This document shows, in pieces, positions 9,611-18,140 of a DNA stretch of 64,000 nt. Every line of letters starts with the position of its first letter. Positions within the stretch are counted from its first letter, which is position 1. A model generated the notes under the pieces. The model was not told the origin of the DNA. It was given only the letters and a program-made list of their open reading frames with translations, and made no database searches. Position numbers and translations under genes: made by a program. The DNA comes from Massilia sp. H6. Its GTDB lineage: Bacteria; Pseudomonadota; Gammaproteobacteria; Burkholderiales; Burkholderiaceae_D. The stretch covers positions 124,001 through 188,000 of the forward strand of contig NZ_CP103371.1 in assembly GCF_024802625.1 (NCBI RefSeq), in the 5' to 3' direction.

Positions 9611-10012
9611 ATGGTCACCTATACCATCGCCGAACTGGCGCGTGAATTCGACATCACTGCCCGCGCCATCCGCTTCTATGAAGACCAGGGGCTATTGAGC
9701 CCCTTGCGCGAAGGCGTCGGCGGGCGCAACCGCGTATACACCCCGCGCGACCGCACCCGCCTCAAGCTGACCTTGCGTGGCAAGCGCCTGGGCCTGACCC
9801 TGTCGGAAATCAAGAGCATCGTCGACATGTATGAGTCGCCGCGCGACACCGTGGCCCAGATCGACCGCTTCCTCGGCGTGCTGGCGCACCAGCGCGTCAC
9901 GCTGGAACAGCAGCGTGCCGACATCGAGATGGCGCTGGAAGAAATCGCCGCGCACGAAGAAGAATGCCGCCGCCTGCTGCAGGACAATACCAACCGCCAG
10001 GACGCGGCCTGA
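9611..10012 (+). CDS. liuR: LiuR, MerR-family regulator of leucine/isovalerate degradation
   Basis: 133 residues. The N-terminal MerR winged helix (YTIAELAREFDITARAIRFY, then EDQGLL) is followed by LKLTLRGKRLGLTLSEI and a long coiled coil, with no C-terminal metal-binding cysteine cluster. That fits the LiuR branch. The assignment rests mainly on context: it sits directly before ivd, and matching palindromes occur upstream of liuR, ivd and liuB. LiuR is known from comparative genomics as a regulator of branched-chain amino acid and related acyl-CoA breakdown. The box at 9535-9550 suggests autoregulation. Confidence 0.9.
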   Translation: MVTYTIAELAREFDITARAIRFYEDQGLLSPLREGVGGRNRVYTPRDRTRLKLTLRGKRLGLTLSEIKSIVDMYESPRDTVAQIDRFLGVLAHQRVTLEQQRADIEMALEEIAAHEEECRRLLQDNTNRQDAA

Positions 10013-10061
10013 ACCACCGAGGGGGCTGGCAATGCCCTTTTTTCGCGTCTATTGGTTGACG

Positions 10062-10077
10062 TTTACGTTAACGTAAG
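10062..10077. promoter_or_regulatory. LiuR-type operator upstream of ivd
   Basis: TTTACGT-TA-ACGTAAG, one base short of a perfect 7-2-7 palindrome. It is preceded directly by TTGACG, giving an extra overlapping half-site like the one at 40620-40641. It lies 108 bases before the ivd start and 49 bases after the liuR stop. This is the likely control site of the ivd-aceK-thiolase unit. Confidence 0.85.
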
Positions 10078-10185
10078 AGGCGAGTATGATTCACGCTTGA
10101 ATCGCTTGATAACACCTGAGGCAAGACGATGTAACGCGGCCATCAGGGCATTGCCAGGCGCCCAACCACCGTTCACGAGGACGAC

Positions 10186-11370
10186 ATGCTGCAACTCCCA
10201 GGCTTGACCTTTGACCATGGCGAAGACATCGCCGCGCTGCGCGAAGCAGTCCAACAGTTCGCCGCGGCCGAAATCGCGCCGCGCGCCGCGGAGATCGACC
10301 GTAGCGACCAGTTTCCGATGGATTTGTGGAAGAAAATGGGCGAGCTCGGCCTGCTGGGCATCACCGTTGGCGAGGAATACGGTGGCGCCAACATGGGCTA
10401 TCTGGCGCACATCATCGCGATGGAAGAAATTTCGCGCGCTTCGGCCTCGGTCGGCCTGTCGTATGGCGCCCACTCGAACCTGTGCGTGAACCAGATCAAG
10501 CGCAACGGCACCGAAGAACAAAAGCAGAAATACCTGCCGAAGCTGATCTCGGGCGAGCACATTGGCGCACTGGCCATGTCCGAGCCGAACGCCGGTTCCG
10601 ACGTCGTCAGCATGAAGCTGCGCGCCGAACTCAAGGGCGACCGCTATGTGCTCAACGGCACCAAGATGTGGATTACCAACGGTCCCGATGCCGACACCCT
10701 GGTAGTGTACGCCAAGACCGATATCGAGGCTGGTGCGCGCGGCATGACCGCCTTCCTGATCGAAAAAGGTTTCAAAGGTTTCTCGATCGCGCAAAAGCTC
10801 GACAAACTGGGCATGCGCGGCTCGCACACGGGCGAACTGGTGTTCCAGGACTGCGAAGTGCCGGTCGAGAACGTGCTCGGTGGCCTGGGCAAGGGCGTCA
10901 ATGTGCTGATGTCGGGCCTGGACTTCGAGCGCACCGTGCTGTCGGGCGGTCCGCTGGGTATCATGTCGGCCTGCATGGATTCGGTCGTGCCGTACATCCA
11001 CGAACGCAAGCAGTTCGGCCAGGCGATCGGCGAATTCCAGCTCATGCAAGGCAAGGTTGCCGACATGTATTCGACCATGATGGCTTGCCGCGCCTATGTC
11101 TACGCAGTGGGCCAGGCCTGCGACCGCGCAGCCAACCCTGCCGCCGTGCGCGCGCTGCGCAAGGACGCCGCCGGCGCGATCCTGTACTCGGCCGAGAAAG
11201 CAACCTGGATGGCGGGCGAAGCCATCCAGACCCTGGGCGGCAACGGCTACATCAACGAGTATCCGGTCGGTCGCCTGTGGCGCGATGCCAAGCTCTACGA
11301 AATCGGCGCGGGCACCAGCGAAATTCGCCGCATGCTGATCGGGCGTGAGTTGTTTGGCGAAACGATGTAA
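10186..11370 (+). CDS. ivd: Isovaleryl-CoA dehydrogenase
   Basis: 394 residues; oxidises isovaleryl-CoA to 3-methylcrotonyl-CoA with FAD, passing electrons to ETF. It has the acyl-CoA dehydrogenase N-terminal helical domain, the middle beta domain ([29 protein letters not shown]) and the C-terminal helical domain ending [20 protein letters not shown]. The catalytic base in this enzyme lies on the G helix, here Glu248 within [11 protein letters not shown], rather than at the Glu-Gly-Thr position; Ile-Gly-Ala-Gly-Thr is found there instead. This separates Ivd from the other dehydrogenase at 15305. The first gene of the LiuR-controlled unit; aceK follows after 122 bases. Confidence 0.96.
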   Translation: MLQLPGLTFDHGEDIAALREAVQQFAAAEIAPRAAEIDRSDQFPMDLWKKMGELGLLGITVGEEYGGANMGYLAHIIAMEEISRASASVGLSYGAHSNLCVNQIKRNGTEEQKQKYLPKLISGEHIGALAMSEPNAGSDVVSMKLRAELKGDRYVLNGTKMWITNGPDADTLVVYAKTDIEAGARGMTAFLIEKGFKGFSIAQKLDKLGMRGSHTGELVFQDCEVPVENVLGGLGKGVNVLMSGLDFERTVLSGGPLGIMSACMDSVVPYIHERKQFGQAIGEFQLMQGKVADMYSTMMACRAYVYAVGQACDRAANPAAVRALRKDAAGAILYSAEKATWMAGEAIQTLGGNGYINEYPVGRLWRDAKLYEIGAGTSEIRRMLIGRELFGETM

Positions 11371-11492
11371 GACTGCGGTGCTCGCCCAGGCTTGAAGCAA
11401 TCCGGCCCTCAGCCTGGAAACCGTCAATGCCCCCCATTCGGGGCATTGACGGGCGTGGTGTCCGCTCCCCCTGCCTGCGCGCGAGACAAACA

Positions 11493-13328
11493 ATGACCGA
11501 GCAAGCCTTCCCCAAACTGCTGTCTTCCCAGATCGCCTTCGACATCGCGCGCACCATGCTCGATGGCTTCGACAAGCATTACCGCCTGTTTCGCCAGGCC
11601 AGCCAGCAGGCCAAGCGCTATTTCGAGACCGCCGACTGGCGCGCCGCGCAGCAGGCAGCGCGCGAGCGCATCGATTATTACGACCGGCGCGTGCAGGAAT
11701 GCGTGCAGGTACTGGAAGCCGCGTACAGCCCCGAGCAACTGACCGATTTGGTGTGGCGCGAGACCAAGCTGCACTACATTGGCCTGCTGGCGGGCCACAA
11801 GCAGCCGGAACTGGCCGAAACGTTTTTCAACTCGGTCAGCTGCGTGATCTTGCATCGCAGCTATTACCATAACGATTATATTTTCGTGCGCCCGGTAATC
11901 TCTACCGAGTACATCGAGACCGACGACTCGCAGCCAACTTACCACGTGTACTATCCGGCGGCCGATGGGCTGCGCCTGGCGCTCAAGCGCGCCGTCGACA
12001 ATGTCGGGCTGGCCGTGCCGTTCGCCGACCTCGAGCGCGACATCGAACAGGTCGAGGCACGCATGGTCGATGCCTTCGGGCTGAACCCGGCCGAGCCGAA
12101 CCTGCAGCTGCATGTGCTGTCGAGCCCGTTCTTTCGCAACAAGGCTGCCTATCTCGTGGGGCGCGCAATCAATGGGCCGCGCGACTACCCCTTCGTGATT
12201 CCGGTGCTGCACGACTGCCAGGGCCACCTGGTACTCGATACGGTGCTGACCGAGGTCTATCACATTACCCTGCTGTTTAGCTTCACGCGGGCCTATTTTT
12301 TGGTAGACATGGAAGTGCCATCGGCGTTCGTGGGTTTCTTGCGCAGCCTGATGCCGCGCAAGCCGCGCAGTGAAATCTATACCGTACTGGGCCTGCAAAA
12401 GCAGGGCAAGACCCTGTTCTACCGCGACTACCTGCAACACCTGAAACACAGCTCGGACCGCTTCCAGATCGCGCCCGGCATCCGCGGGCTGGTGATGCTG
12501 GTGTTCGAGCTGCCTTCCTTCCCCTACGTGTTCAAGGTAATCAAGGATTTTTTTCCGCCCCCGAAAGACACCACGCGCGCGCAGGTCCAGCAAAAATACC
12601 TGCTGGTGAAGCACCATGACCGGGTCGGGCGCATGGCCGATACGCTCGAATATTCCGACGTTGCCTTTCCGCTGGCGCGCTTCTCGGAAGAGCTGCTGGC
12701 CGAGCTCAAGCAGTTCGCGCATTCGCTGGTCGAGATCGAGGGCGAGCGCATTATCGTGCGCCACCTATATATCGAGCGCCGCATGGTGCCGCTCAATATT
12801 TATCTCGGCAATGCGCAAGAACAAGAAAACGAAGAACGCCTCGAGCATGGCGTGAGCGAATATGGCAATGCGATCAAGGAGCTGGTGGCGGCAAATATCT
12901 TCCCGGGCGATATGCTGTACAAGAATTTCGGCGTGACCCGTCACGGCCGCGTCGTGTTTTATGATTACGATGAAATCGACTATCTCACCGACTGCCAGTT
13001 CCGCGATATTCCGCAGGCGCGCAACGAAGAAGACGAGATGTCGGCCGAGCCCTGGTATCCGATCGGCAAGCACGACGTGTTCCCGGAACAATTTGGTCGT
13101 TTCCTCCTTGGAAATCCGAGGATTCGTCACTACTTCATGAAACACCACGCCGATTTGCTCACTCGCACATACTGGCAATCCCAGAAAGACCGCATCCTGG
13201 CCGGCGTCGTCGACGACGTCTTCCCGTATCCCCAACAGATTCGATTCTGCAACCAGACAACCCCCATCCCGGCAATGCACAACCCAGCTGCGGCGCCACC
13301 CATTTTGGAGAACACACACCATGAATGA
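11493..13328 (+). CDS. aceK: Isocitrate dehydrogenase kinase/phosphatase
   Basis: 611 residues. AceK phosphorylates isocitrate dehydrogenase to shut it down and dephosphorylates it again, setting the split between the TCA cycle and the glyoxylate shunt. Family landmarks are the N-terminal [26 protein letters not shown], the ATP loop [44 protein letters not shown] and the catalytic [15 protein letters not shown]. The frame is open from 11427; the ATG at 11493 (MTEQAFPKL) fits the family. A tail of about 25 residues extends past the end I expect for the E. coli protein. It overlaps the thiolase start by 8 bases and lies 122 bases after ivd, so it is part of the leucine unit rather than next to aceA/aceB. 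Confidence 0.95.
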   Translation: MTEQAFPKLLSSQIAFDIARTMLDGFDKHYRLFRQASQQAKRYFETADWRAAQQAARERIDYYDRRVQECVQVLEAAYSPEQLTDLVWRETKLHYIGLLAGHKQPELAETFFNSVSCVILHRSYYHNDYIFVRPVISTEYIETDDSQPTYHVYYPAADGLRLALKRAVDNVGLAVPFADLERDIEQVEARMVDAFGLNPAEPNLQLHVLSSPFFRNKAAYLVGRAINGPRDYPFVIPVLHDCQGHLVLDTVLTEVYHITLLFSFTRAYFLVDMEVPSAFVGFLRSLMPRKPRSEIYTVLGLQKQGKTLFYRDYLQHLKHSSDRFQIAPGIRGLVMLVFELPSFPYVFKVIKDFFPPPKDTTRAQVQQKYLLVKHHDRVGRMADTLEYSDVAFPLARFSEELLAELKQFAHSLVEIEGERIIVRHLYIERRMVPLNIYLGNAQEQENEERLEHGVSEYGNAIKELVAANIFPGDMLYKNFGVTRHGRVVFYDYDEIDYLTDCQFRDIPQARNEEDEMSAEPWYPIGKHDVFPEQFGRFLLGNPRIRHYFMKHHADLLTRTYWQSQKDRILAGVVDDVFPYPQQIRFCNQTTPIPAMHNPAAAPPILENTHHE

Positions 13329-14520
13329 TCCAGTCGTTATCGTTGGCGCCGCCCGTACCCCGATGGGGGCCTTCCAGGGCGATTTTGCGTCGCAATCGGC
13401 GAGCGACCTTGGCGCGGTGGCGATCAAGGCCGCGGTCGAGCGCGCTGGCGTCGCCCCTGACTCCGTCGAGCACGTCTATTTCGGCAACTGCCTGATGGCC
13501 GGCCAGGGCCAGGCCCCGGCGCGCCAGGCGCTGCTCAAGGCCGGCCTGCCCATGTCGGTCGGCGCCGTGACGCTCTCCAAGATGTGCGGCTCGGCCATGC
13601 AGGCCGCGATCTTCGCGCACGACCAGCTGCTGGCCGGCAGCGCCGACATCGTGGTGGCCGGCGGCATGGAGTCGATGACCAATGCCCCTTACCTGATCCC
13701 GAAAGCGCGCGGCGGCTATCGCATTGGCCATGCGCCGATGTTCGACCACATGATGCTCGACGGCCTGGAAGACGCCTATTCGCGCAACGAGAAGACCGGC
13801 GAAGGCCGTTCGATGGGCACCTTCGCCGAAGAGTGCGTGGCCACTTACCAGTTCTCGCGCGAAGAGCAGGACGCGTTTGCGATCGCATCGGTCAAGCGCG
13901 CCCAGGCCGCCAGCACTGAAGGCTGGTTCGACTGGGAAGTCGCGCCGGTGACGGTAACGACCCGCGCCGGCGAACTGGTGGTCGGAAAGGACGAAGGCCC
14001 GCTCAAGGCCAAGATCGACAAGATTCCATCGCTCAAACCCGCCTTCAAAAAGGACGGCACCGTGACCGCCGCCTCGTCGTCGTCGATCAACGATGGCGCC
14101 GCGGCCCTGGTGATGATGCGCGAATCGACCGCGAAAGAACTGGGCTTGAGCCCGATCGCCCGCGTGCTTGGCCACGCTACGCACGCGCAGGAACCAAACC
14201 TGTTTACCACCGCCCCGATCGGCGCGATGCACAAGCTGTTCAAGAAGACCGGCTGGGCAGCCAGCGACGTCGACCTGTTCGAGATCAACGAAGCGTTTGC
14301 CGCCGTGCCGATGGCCGCCATGCGCGAGCTGAACATCCCGCACGAGAAGGTCAATGTCCATGGCGGCGCCTGCGCCCTGGGACACCCGATCGGCGCCTCG
14401 GGCGCGCGCATCGTGGTCACGCTGCTGGGCGCACTCAAGCGCACCGGCGGCAAGCGCGGCGTGGCCGCGCTGTGCATCGGCGGCGGTGAAGCAACTGCTA
14501 TGGCAATCGAGCTGGTCTGA
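13321..14520 (+). CDS. Acetyl-CoA C-acetyltransferase (thiolase)
   Basis: 399 residues. It would cleave acetoacetyl-CoA, the end product of leucine breakdown once activated, into two acetyl-CoA. The catalytic set is complete: nucleophile Cys89 in SKMCGSAM, His355 in [12 protein letters not shown], Cys385 in CIGGGEATA, plus NEAFA. Biosynthetic-type thiolases of this length act on acetoacetyl-CoA, but 3-ketoacyl-CoA substrates are possible. The ATG lies inside the end of aceK (8-base overlap), indicating translational coupling. A 12-bp inverted repeat follows the stop. Confidence 0.93.
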   Translation: MNDPVVIVGAARTPMGAFQGDFASQSASDLGAVAIKAAVERAGVAPDSVEHVYFGNCLMAGQGQAPARQALLKAGLPMSVGAVTLSKMCGSAMQAAIFAHDQLLAGSADIVVAGGMESMTNAPYLIPKARGGYRIGHAPMFDHMMLDGLEDAYSRNEKTGEGRSMGTFAEECVATYQFSREEQDAFAIASVKRAQAASTEGWFDWEVAPVTVTTRAGELVVGKDEGPLKAKIDKIPSLKPAFKKDGTVTAASSSSINDGAAALVMMRESTAKELGLSPIARVLGHATHAQEPNLFTTAPIGAMHKLFKKTGWAASDVDLFEINEAFAAVPMAAMRELNIPHEKVNVHGGACALGHPIGASGARIVVTLLGALKRTGGKRGVAALCIGGGEATAMAIELV

Positions 14521-14530
14521 TTTACACAAC

Positions 14531-14566
14531 GTGGTTAATGCGGCGCTTTTTGGTCGCATTAACCAC
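14531..14566. repeat. Perfect 12-bp inverted repeat between thiolase and SDR genes
   Basis: GTGGTTAATGCG (14531-14542) and CGCATTAACCAC (14555-14566) are exact reverse complements with a 12-base loop. It begins 10 bases after the thiolase stop and 35 bases before the SDR start. No T run follows, so it is unlikely to be a simple terminator. An mRNA-processing or stabilising hairpin, or a protein-binding site, fits better. Confidence 0.6.
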
Positions 14567-14601
14567 GAATTGGAACGAATCGACAAAGGAAGGAAGTCAT
14601 C

Positions 14602-15270
14602 ATGCCTACTGCCCTGATCCTCGGCGCCTCGCGCGGCATCGGCCACGAAATGGTGCGCCAGTACCGCCTGGATGGCTGGCGCGTGATCGCCACCGCCCGC
14701 AAGCAAGAAGATTGCGACGAACTGGCGCAGCTGGGCGCTGTTGCGCATCGACTCGATGTGACCAGCGCCGACTCGATCGCCGCGCTGGCCTGGCGGCTCG
14801 ACGACGAACAAGTCGACCTGGCCTGGCTGGTGGCCGGCGTCTACGGCCCATCGGGCTCGGGCTTTCCGACCGGCCCTGAATTCGACACCGTCATGCATAC
14901 CAACGTGCTGGGGCCGATGCGCCTGATTCCGGTGCTTGGTCCGCTGCTGGCCGATACCCGCGGCAAGCTGGCGGTGCTGTCCTCGAAAATGGGCTCGATC
15001 GGCGCGCGCCACAGCACCGAAGGCACGCTCTACCGCGCCAGCAAGGCTGCGCTCAATTCGGTGCTGGCCGACGCCGCCATTACCTATGGCGCGCAAGGCG
15101 TGACCTGCATTGCTTTCCACCCGGGCTGGGTGCAGACCGACATGGGCGGCAGCAGCGCCCCCCTCACGGCCGAACACAGCGTGCGCGACCTGCGCGCCAC
15201 CCTGGCCAGGCTCGATGCCTCAAGCAACGGCAGCTTCCTGAACCACGACGGCGAACCGATTCCCTGGTAA
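14602..15270 (+). CDS. SDR-family NAD(P)-dependent oxidoreductase
   Basis: 222 residues, a classical short-chain dehydrogenase. GASRGIG near the N-terminus binds the nucleotide, HTNVLGPMRLIPVL holds the structural Asn, SSKMGSI the catalytic Ser region, and YRASK supplies Tyr144 and Lys148. RKQEDCD after the second strand (TARKQ) suggests NADP preference. The substrate is unknown; its place in the ivd unit suggests a hydroxyacyl or related intermediate. The next gene starts 34 bases on. Confidence 0.88.
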   Translation: MPTALILGASRGIGHEMVRQYRLDGWRVIATARKQEDCDELAQLGAVAHRLDVTSADSIAALAWRLDDEQVDLAWLVAGVYGPSGSGFPTGPEFDTVMHTNVLGPMRLIPVLGPLLADTRGKLAVLSSKMGSIGARHSTEGTLYRASKAALNSVLADAAITYGAQGVTCIAFHPGWVQTDMGGSSAPLTAEHSVRDLRATLARLDASSNGSFLNHDGEPIPW

Positions 15271-15304
15271 GCCCGCACACCACACAACAAGACAACGAGA
15301 CACG

Positions 15305-16432
15305 ATGATACTGAGCGAAGAACACCAGATGATCCGCGACGCCCTGCGCAGTTTTTCGCAGGAGCGCCTGGCCCCCGGCGCGGCGCAGCGCGACAAGGAG
15401 CACAGCTTTCCGACAGAAGAGCTCAAGGAGCTGGCCGCACTGGGCGCCTTTGGCGTGGCAGTGCCGGAACAGTATGGCGGCGCGGGTCTCGACTACGTGG
15501 CGCTGGCGCTGGTGCTCGAAGAAATCGCGGCCGGCGACGGTGGTACCTCGACCATCATCTCGGTCAATAACTGCCCGGTGTGCTCGATTGCCATGATGTA
15601 TGCGAGCGAAGAGCAAAAGCAGCGATTCCTGGTTCCGCTGGCGCGAGGCGAGATGCTGGGCGCCTTTGCCCTGACCGAGCCGCATACCGGCAGCGACGCG
15701 TCGGCGCTGCGCACCACCGCCACGCGCGTCGGTGACGATTACGTCATCAACGGCACCAAGCAGTTCATCACCAGCGGCAAGTATGGCGACGTCGCCATCG
15801 TGCTGGCGGTTACCGACAAGGCAGCCGGCAAGAAGGGCATCAGCGCCTTCTGGGTACCGACCGCGACGCCCGGCTATATCGTCGCCGGCATCGAAGACAA
15901 GATGGGCCAGCACTCGTCGGACACCGCGCAGATCGTGTTCGACAACTGCCGCGTCCCAAGCGCGAACCTGATCGGCACCGAGGGCATGGGTTATAAAATC
16001 GCCCTGTCGGGCCTCGAGGGCGGCCGCATCGGCATCGCCTCGCAATCGGTGGGCATGGCGCGCGCCGCCTACGAGGCGGCCCTTGGCTATGCCAAAGAGC
16101 GCGAGAGCTTTGGCAAGGCCATCTTCGAACACCAGGCGGTGCAGTTCCGCCTGGCCGAAATGGCGATGCAGATCGAAGCGGCGCGCCAGCTGATCCTGCA
16201 TGCGGCGGCGATGAAAGATGCCGGCCTGCCCTGCCTGAAAGAGGCCGCCATGGCCAAGCTGTTCGCTTCCGAGATGGCCGAGCGCGTGGTGTCCAATGCC
16301 ATGCAGGTGTTCGGCGGCTACGGCTATGTGTCGGACTTCCCGGTCGAGCGCATCTACCGCGACGTGCGCGTGTGCCAGATCTACGAAGGCACCAGCGACA
16401 TCCAGAAGATCCTGATCGCGCGCGCGCTGTGA
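15305..16432 (+). CDS. Acyl-CoA dehydrogenase (short/branched-chain type)
   Basis: 375 residues with the complete three-domain fold: [15 protein letters not shown] and [17 protein letters not shown] in the middle domain, then [20 protein letters not shown]. The catalytic Glu361 sits in the usual YEGTSDIQ motif near the C-terminus, unlike Ivd. Length and motifs resemble short-chain and 2-methyl-branched enzymes, so isobutyryl-CoA, 2-methylbutyryl-CoA or butyryl-CoA are candidate substrates. It is cotranscribed with the SDR (34-base gap) and overlaps the GNAT gene by 4 bases. Confidence 0.92.
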   Translation: MILSEEHQMIRDALRSFSQERLAPGAAQRDKEHSFPTEELKELAALGAFGVAVPEQYGGAGLDYVALALVLEEIAAGDGGTSTIISVNNCPVCSIAMMYASEEQKQRFLVPLARGEMLGAFALTEPHTGSDASALRTTATRVGDDYVINGTKQFITSGKYGDVAIVLAVTDKAAGKKGISAFWVPTATPGYIVAGIEDKMGQHSSDTAQIVFDNCRVPSANLIGTEGMGYKIALSGLEGGRIGIASQSVGMARAAYEAALGYAKERESFGKAIFEHQAVQFRLAEMAMQIEAARQLILHAAAMKDAGLPCLKEAAMAKLFASEMAERVVSNAMQVFGGYGYVSDFPVERIYRDVRVCQIYEGTSDIQKILIARAL

Positions 16433-16968
16433 GCATCGCGATCCGGGTCGCCGTGCCGGCAGACCTGCCGGCGCTGTTTGCCTATCTGGGCGAGCAGCTG
16501 GCCGAGAACGGCCGCGACGGCGCGCCGCTGTTCCAGGCCATGGAGCGCACCGATGCCGGCGTGCCGCCCGCGATGCGCGAACGTTTCGCCAGCGGCATGG
16601 CGACGCTGCCCGGCCAGCCGCTCTGGCGCCAGGTCTGGATCGCGCTCGACGAACTGGGCACCATCGCCGGCCACGTCGACCTGCGCGGCAGGACCGAACC
16701 GGCGGCGCGCCACCGCACGCTGCTGGGCATGGGCGTGCGCCACGATGCGCGCCGCGCGGGTGTGGGCACGCAGCTGGTGCAGACGGCGCTGGCATGGGCC
16801 CGCAGCACGGGCTTCGACTGGGTCGACCTCGAGGTCTTGTCTCAGAATCAGCAGGCGCGCGCCCTGTATGCGCGCACCGGTTTTCGCGTCACCGGCGAAG
16901 TAGCAGACCTGTACCGCATCGGCGGCGTGCAGATCGGCGCGGTGCAGATGAGCTTTCGGCTGGCCTGA
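16429..16968 (+). CDS. GNAT-family N-acetyltransferase
   Basis: 179 residues. The acetyl-CoA loop is visible as MGVRHDARRAGVGTQLVQTAL (motif A, about 100-122), followed by DLEVLSQNQQARALYARTGF (motif B). A GTG at 16429 within the overlapping GTGA of the preceding stop is the natural start; an earlier ATG at 16372 would lie deep inside the dehydrogenase gene. The 4-base overlap means translational coupling. The substrate is unknown. Confidence 0.85.
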   Translation: MSIAIRVAVPADLPALFAYLGEQLAENGRDGAPLFQAMERTDAGVPPAMRERFASGMATLPGQPLWRQVWIALDELGTIAGHVDLRGRTEPAARHRTLLGMGVRHDARRAGVGTQLVQTALAWARSTGFDWVDLEVLSQNQQARALYARTGFRVTGEVADLYRIGGVQIGAVQMSFRLA

Positions 16969-16979
16969 ATCGCCCCGGC

Positions 16980-18029
16980 TCAGGAAACCGCCGCCTCCAG
17001 CAGCGTTACGGTCTGCGCCGTGGTATCGAGCCGGGCCTGTATGCCCATCGGCAGCGTGAACTGGTGGCGGATATGGCCAATCGAATAGCCGCTCACCGCC
17101 GGAATCACCAAGGGTTTCAGATGCAGGCCAAGGGTGTCGTCGAGCGTGAGCGAGCGCTCTCCCGGTTCGGGCGCACAATTTTCGCAGATGCCGACCATGA
17201 CCCCGGCGGCCCTGGCCAGGCCGACCGACAAATCGAGCTGGGTCATCCAGCGGTCGATCCGGTACGGTGCTTCGTCGATCTCTTCCAGGAACAGCAGGCT
17301 GTCGCGGAAGTCGGCCGCATAGGGCGTGCCGGCCAGCGCGGCGACCATCGACAGGTTGCCACCCATGAGCGCACCAGTGGCCACGCCCGCCGTCACCGTG
17401 CGAATCGCGTAGTGCGGCGCGACCAGCGCGCGCCGCGCGTTCTCCTGCGCCATCGAAATGGTGTAGGCCGGCTGTGGATCGGTCAGCACGGCCATCATGT
17501 GCGTGCGTGAATACTCCGATAGCGTCGACGCGGCCAGCGGGCCATGGAAACTCACCAGGCCGACCTTGCTGTAGATGGCCAGGTGCAACGCCGTGATGTC
17601 CGAGTAGCCAAGCAAGATCTTCGGATTGCGCCGGATTAGTCCATAGTCCAGGCCCGCCAACAGCGAGATGCAGCCCGAGCCGCCGCGGATCGGCCAGATC
17701 ATTTTCACTTCCGGATCGGCAAACATCGCATGCAGGTCGGCCAGGCGCTGCTGTACCGAACCGGCATAGTTACCGTGCACGGCGCGCAAGTAAGTGCCCA
17801 CTTTTACACGCAGCCCGAGTGCTTCGATGTTACCGACGGCCTTCTCGATGGCGCGCTCGGTGGTGTAGCCGCCGGGGGCAACCAGGCCGACCAGGTCGCC
17901 GGAGCGCAGGCGTGGGGGTTTGATGCGTTGCCGGGTGGCGTAGCGTGGCGCGCCGCTGGCCAGGCCCGGGAGCGCGCCAGCGATACCGGCGGCGCCTACC
18001 ATGCCAAAGCTGCGGCGGCTCAGTGTCAT
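16980..18029 (-). CDS. LD-carboxypeptidase (S66 family) with Tat-type export signal
   Basis: 349 residues. S66 LD-carboxypeptidases remove the terminal D-alanine from murein tetrapeptides. The Ser143-containing GYSDITALH is the nucleophile motif; the Glu (LLFLEEIDEAPYRIDRW) and His (GHIRHQFTLPMG) of the triad are present. The N-terminus MTLSRRSFGMVGAAGIAG is a twin-arginine signal ending near LASGA, so the enzyme should work in the periplasm. The best-known LdcA is cytoplasmic. It is convergent with the GNAT gene and downstream of the TonB receptor on the same strand. It starts the long cell-wall block. Confidence 0.9.
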   Translation of the reverse strand: MTLSRRSFGMVGAAGIAGALPGLASGAPRYATRQRIKPPRLRSGDLVGLVAPGGYTTERAIEKAVGNIEALGLRVKVGTYLRAVHGNYAGSVQQRLADLHAMFADPEVKMIWPIRGGSGCISLLAGLDYGLIRRNPKILLGYSDITALHLAIYSKVGLVSFHGPLAASTLSEYSRTHMMAVLTDPQPAYTISMAQENARRALVAPHYAIRTVTAGVATGALMGGNLSMVAALAGTPYAADFRDSLLFLEEIDEAPYRIDRWMTQLDLSVGLARAAGVMVGICENCAPEPGERSLTLDDTLGLHLKPLVIPAVSGYSIGHIRHQFTLPMGIQARLDTTAQTVTLLEAAVS

Positions 18030-18081
18030 GCGAAACGACGCGGTTGGTTGCGATGGGCCGTGTCGGTCACTGAAACGACAA

Positions 18082-18125
18082 CGGCCCGCGCCGCGCAGGC
18101 ATTCGCCTGCGTCGGCAGCGGGCCG
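18082..18125 (-). terminator. Hairpin downstream of the TonB receptor gene
   Basis: CGGCCCGC (18082-18089) pairs with GCGGGCCG (18118-18125), and inside it GCAGGC (18095-18100) pairs with GCCTGC (18105-18110). It follows the receptor stop by 16 bases on the minus strand, and a moderately T-rich stretch comes next. It is a likely terminator separating the receptor from the LD-carboxypeptidase. Confidence 0.55.
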
Positions 18126-18140
18126 CTGATGGCGATCAAC

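Noticed and set aside
10063..11493. 476-residue minus-strand frame across ivd
   Set aside because: Shadow of ivd; it would also start inside the aceK leader and run into the LiuR box.
13159..15177. 672-residue minus-strand frame across thiolase and SDR
   Set aside because: Spans two well-supported plus-strand genes and their gap; no domain seen.
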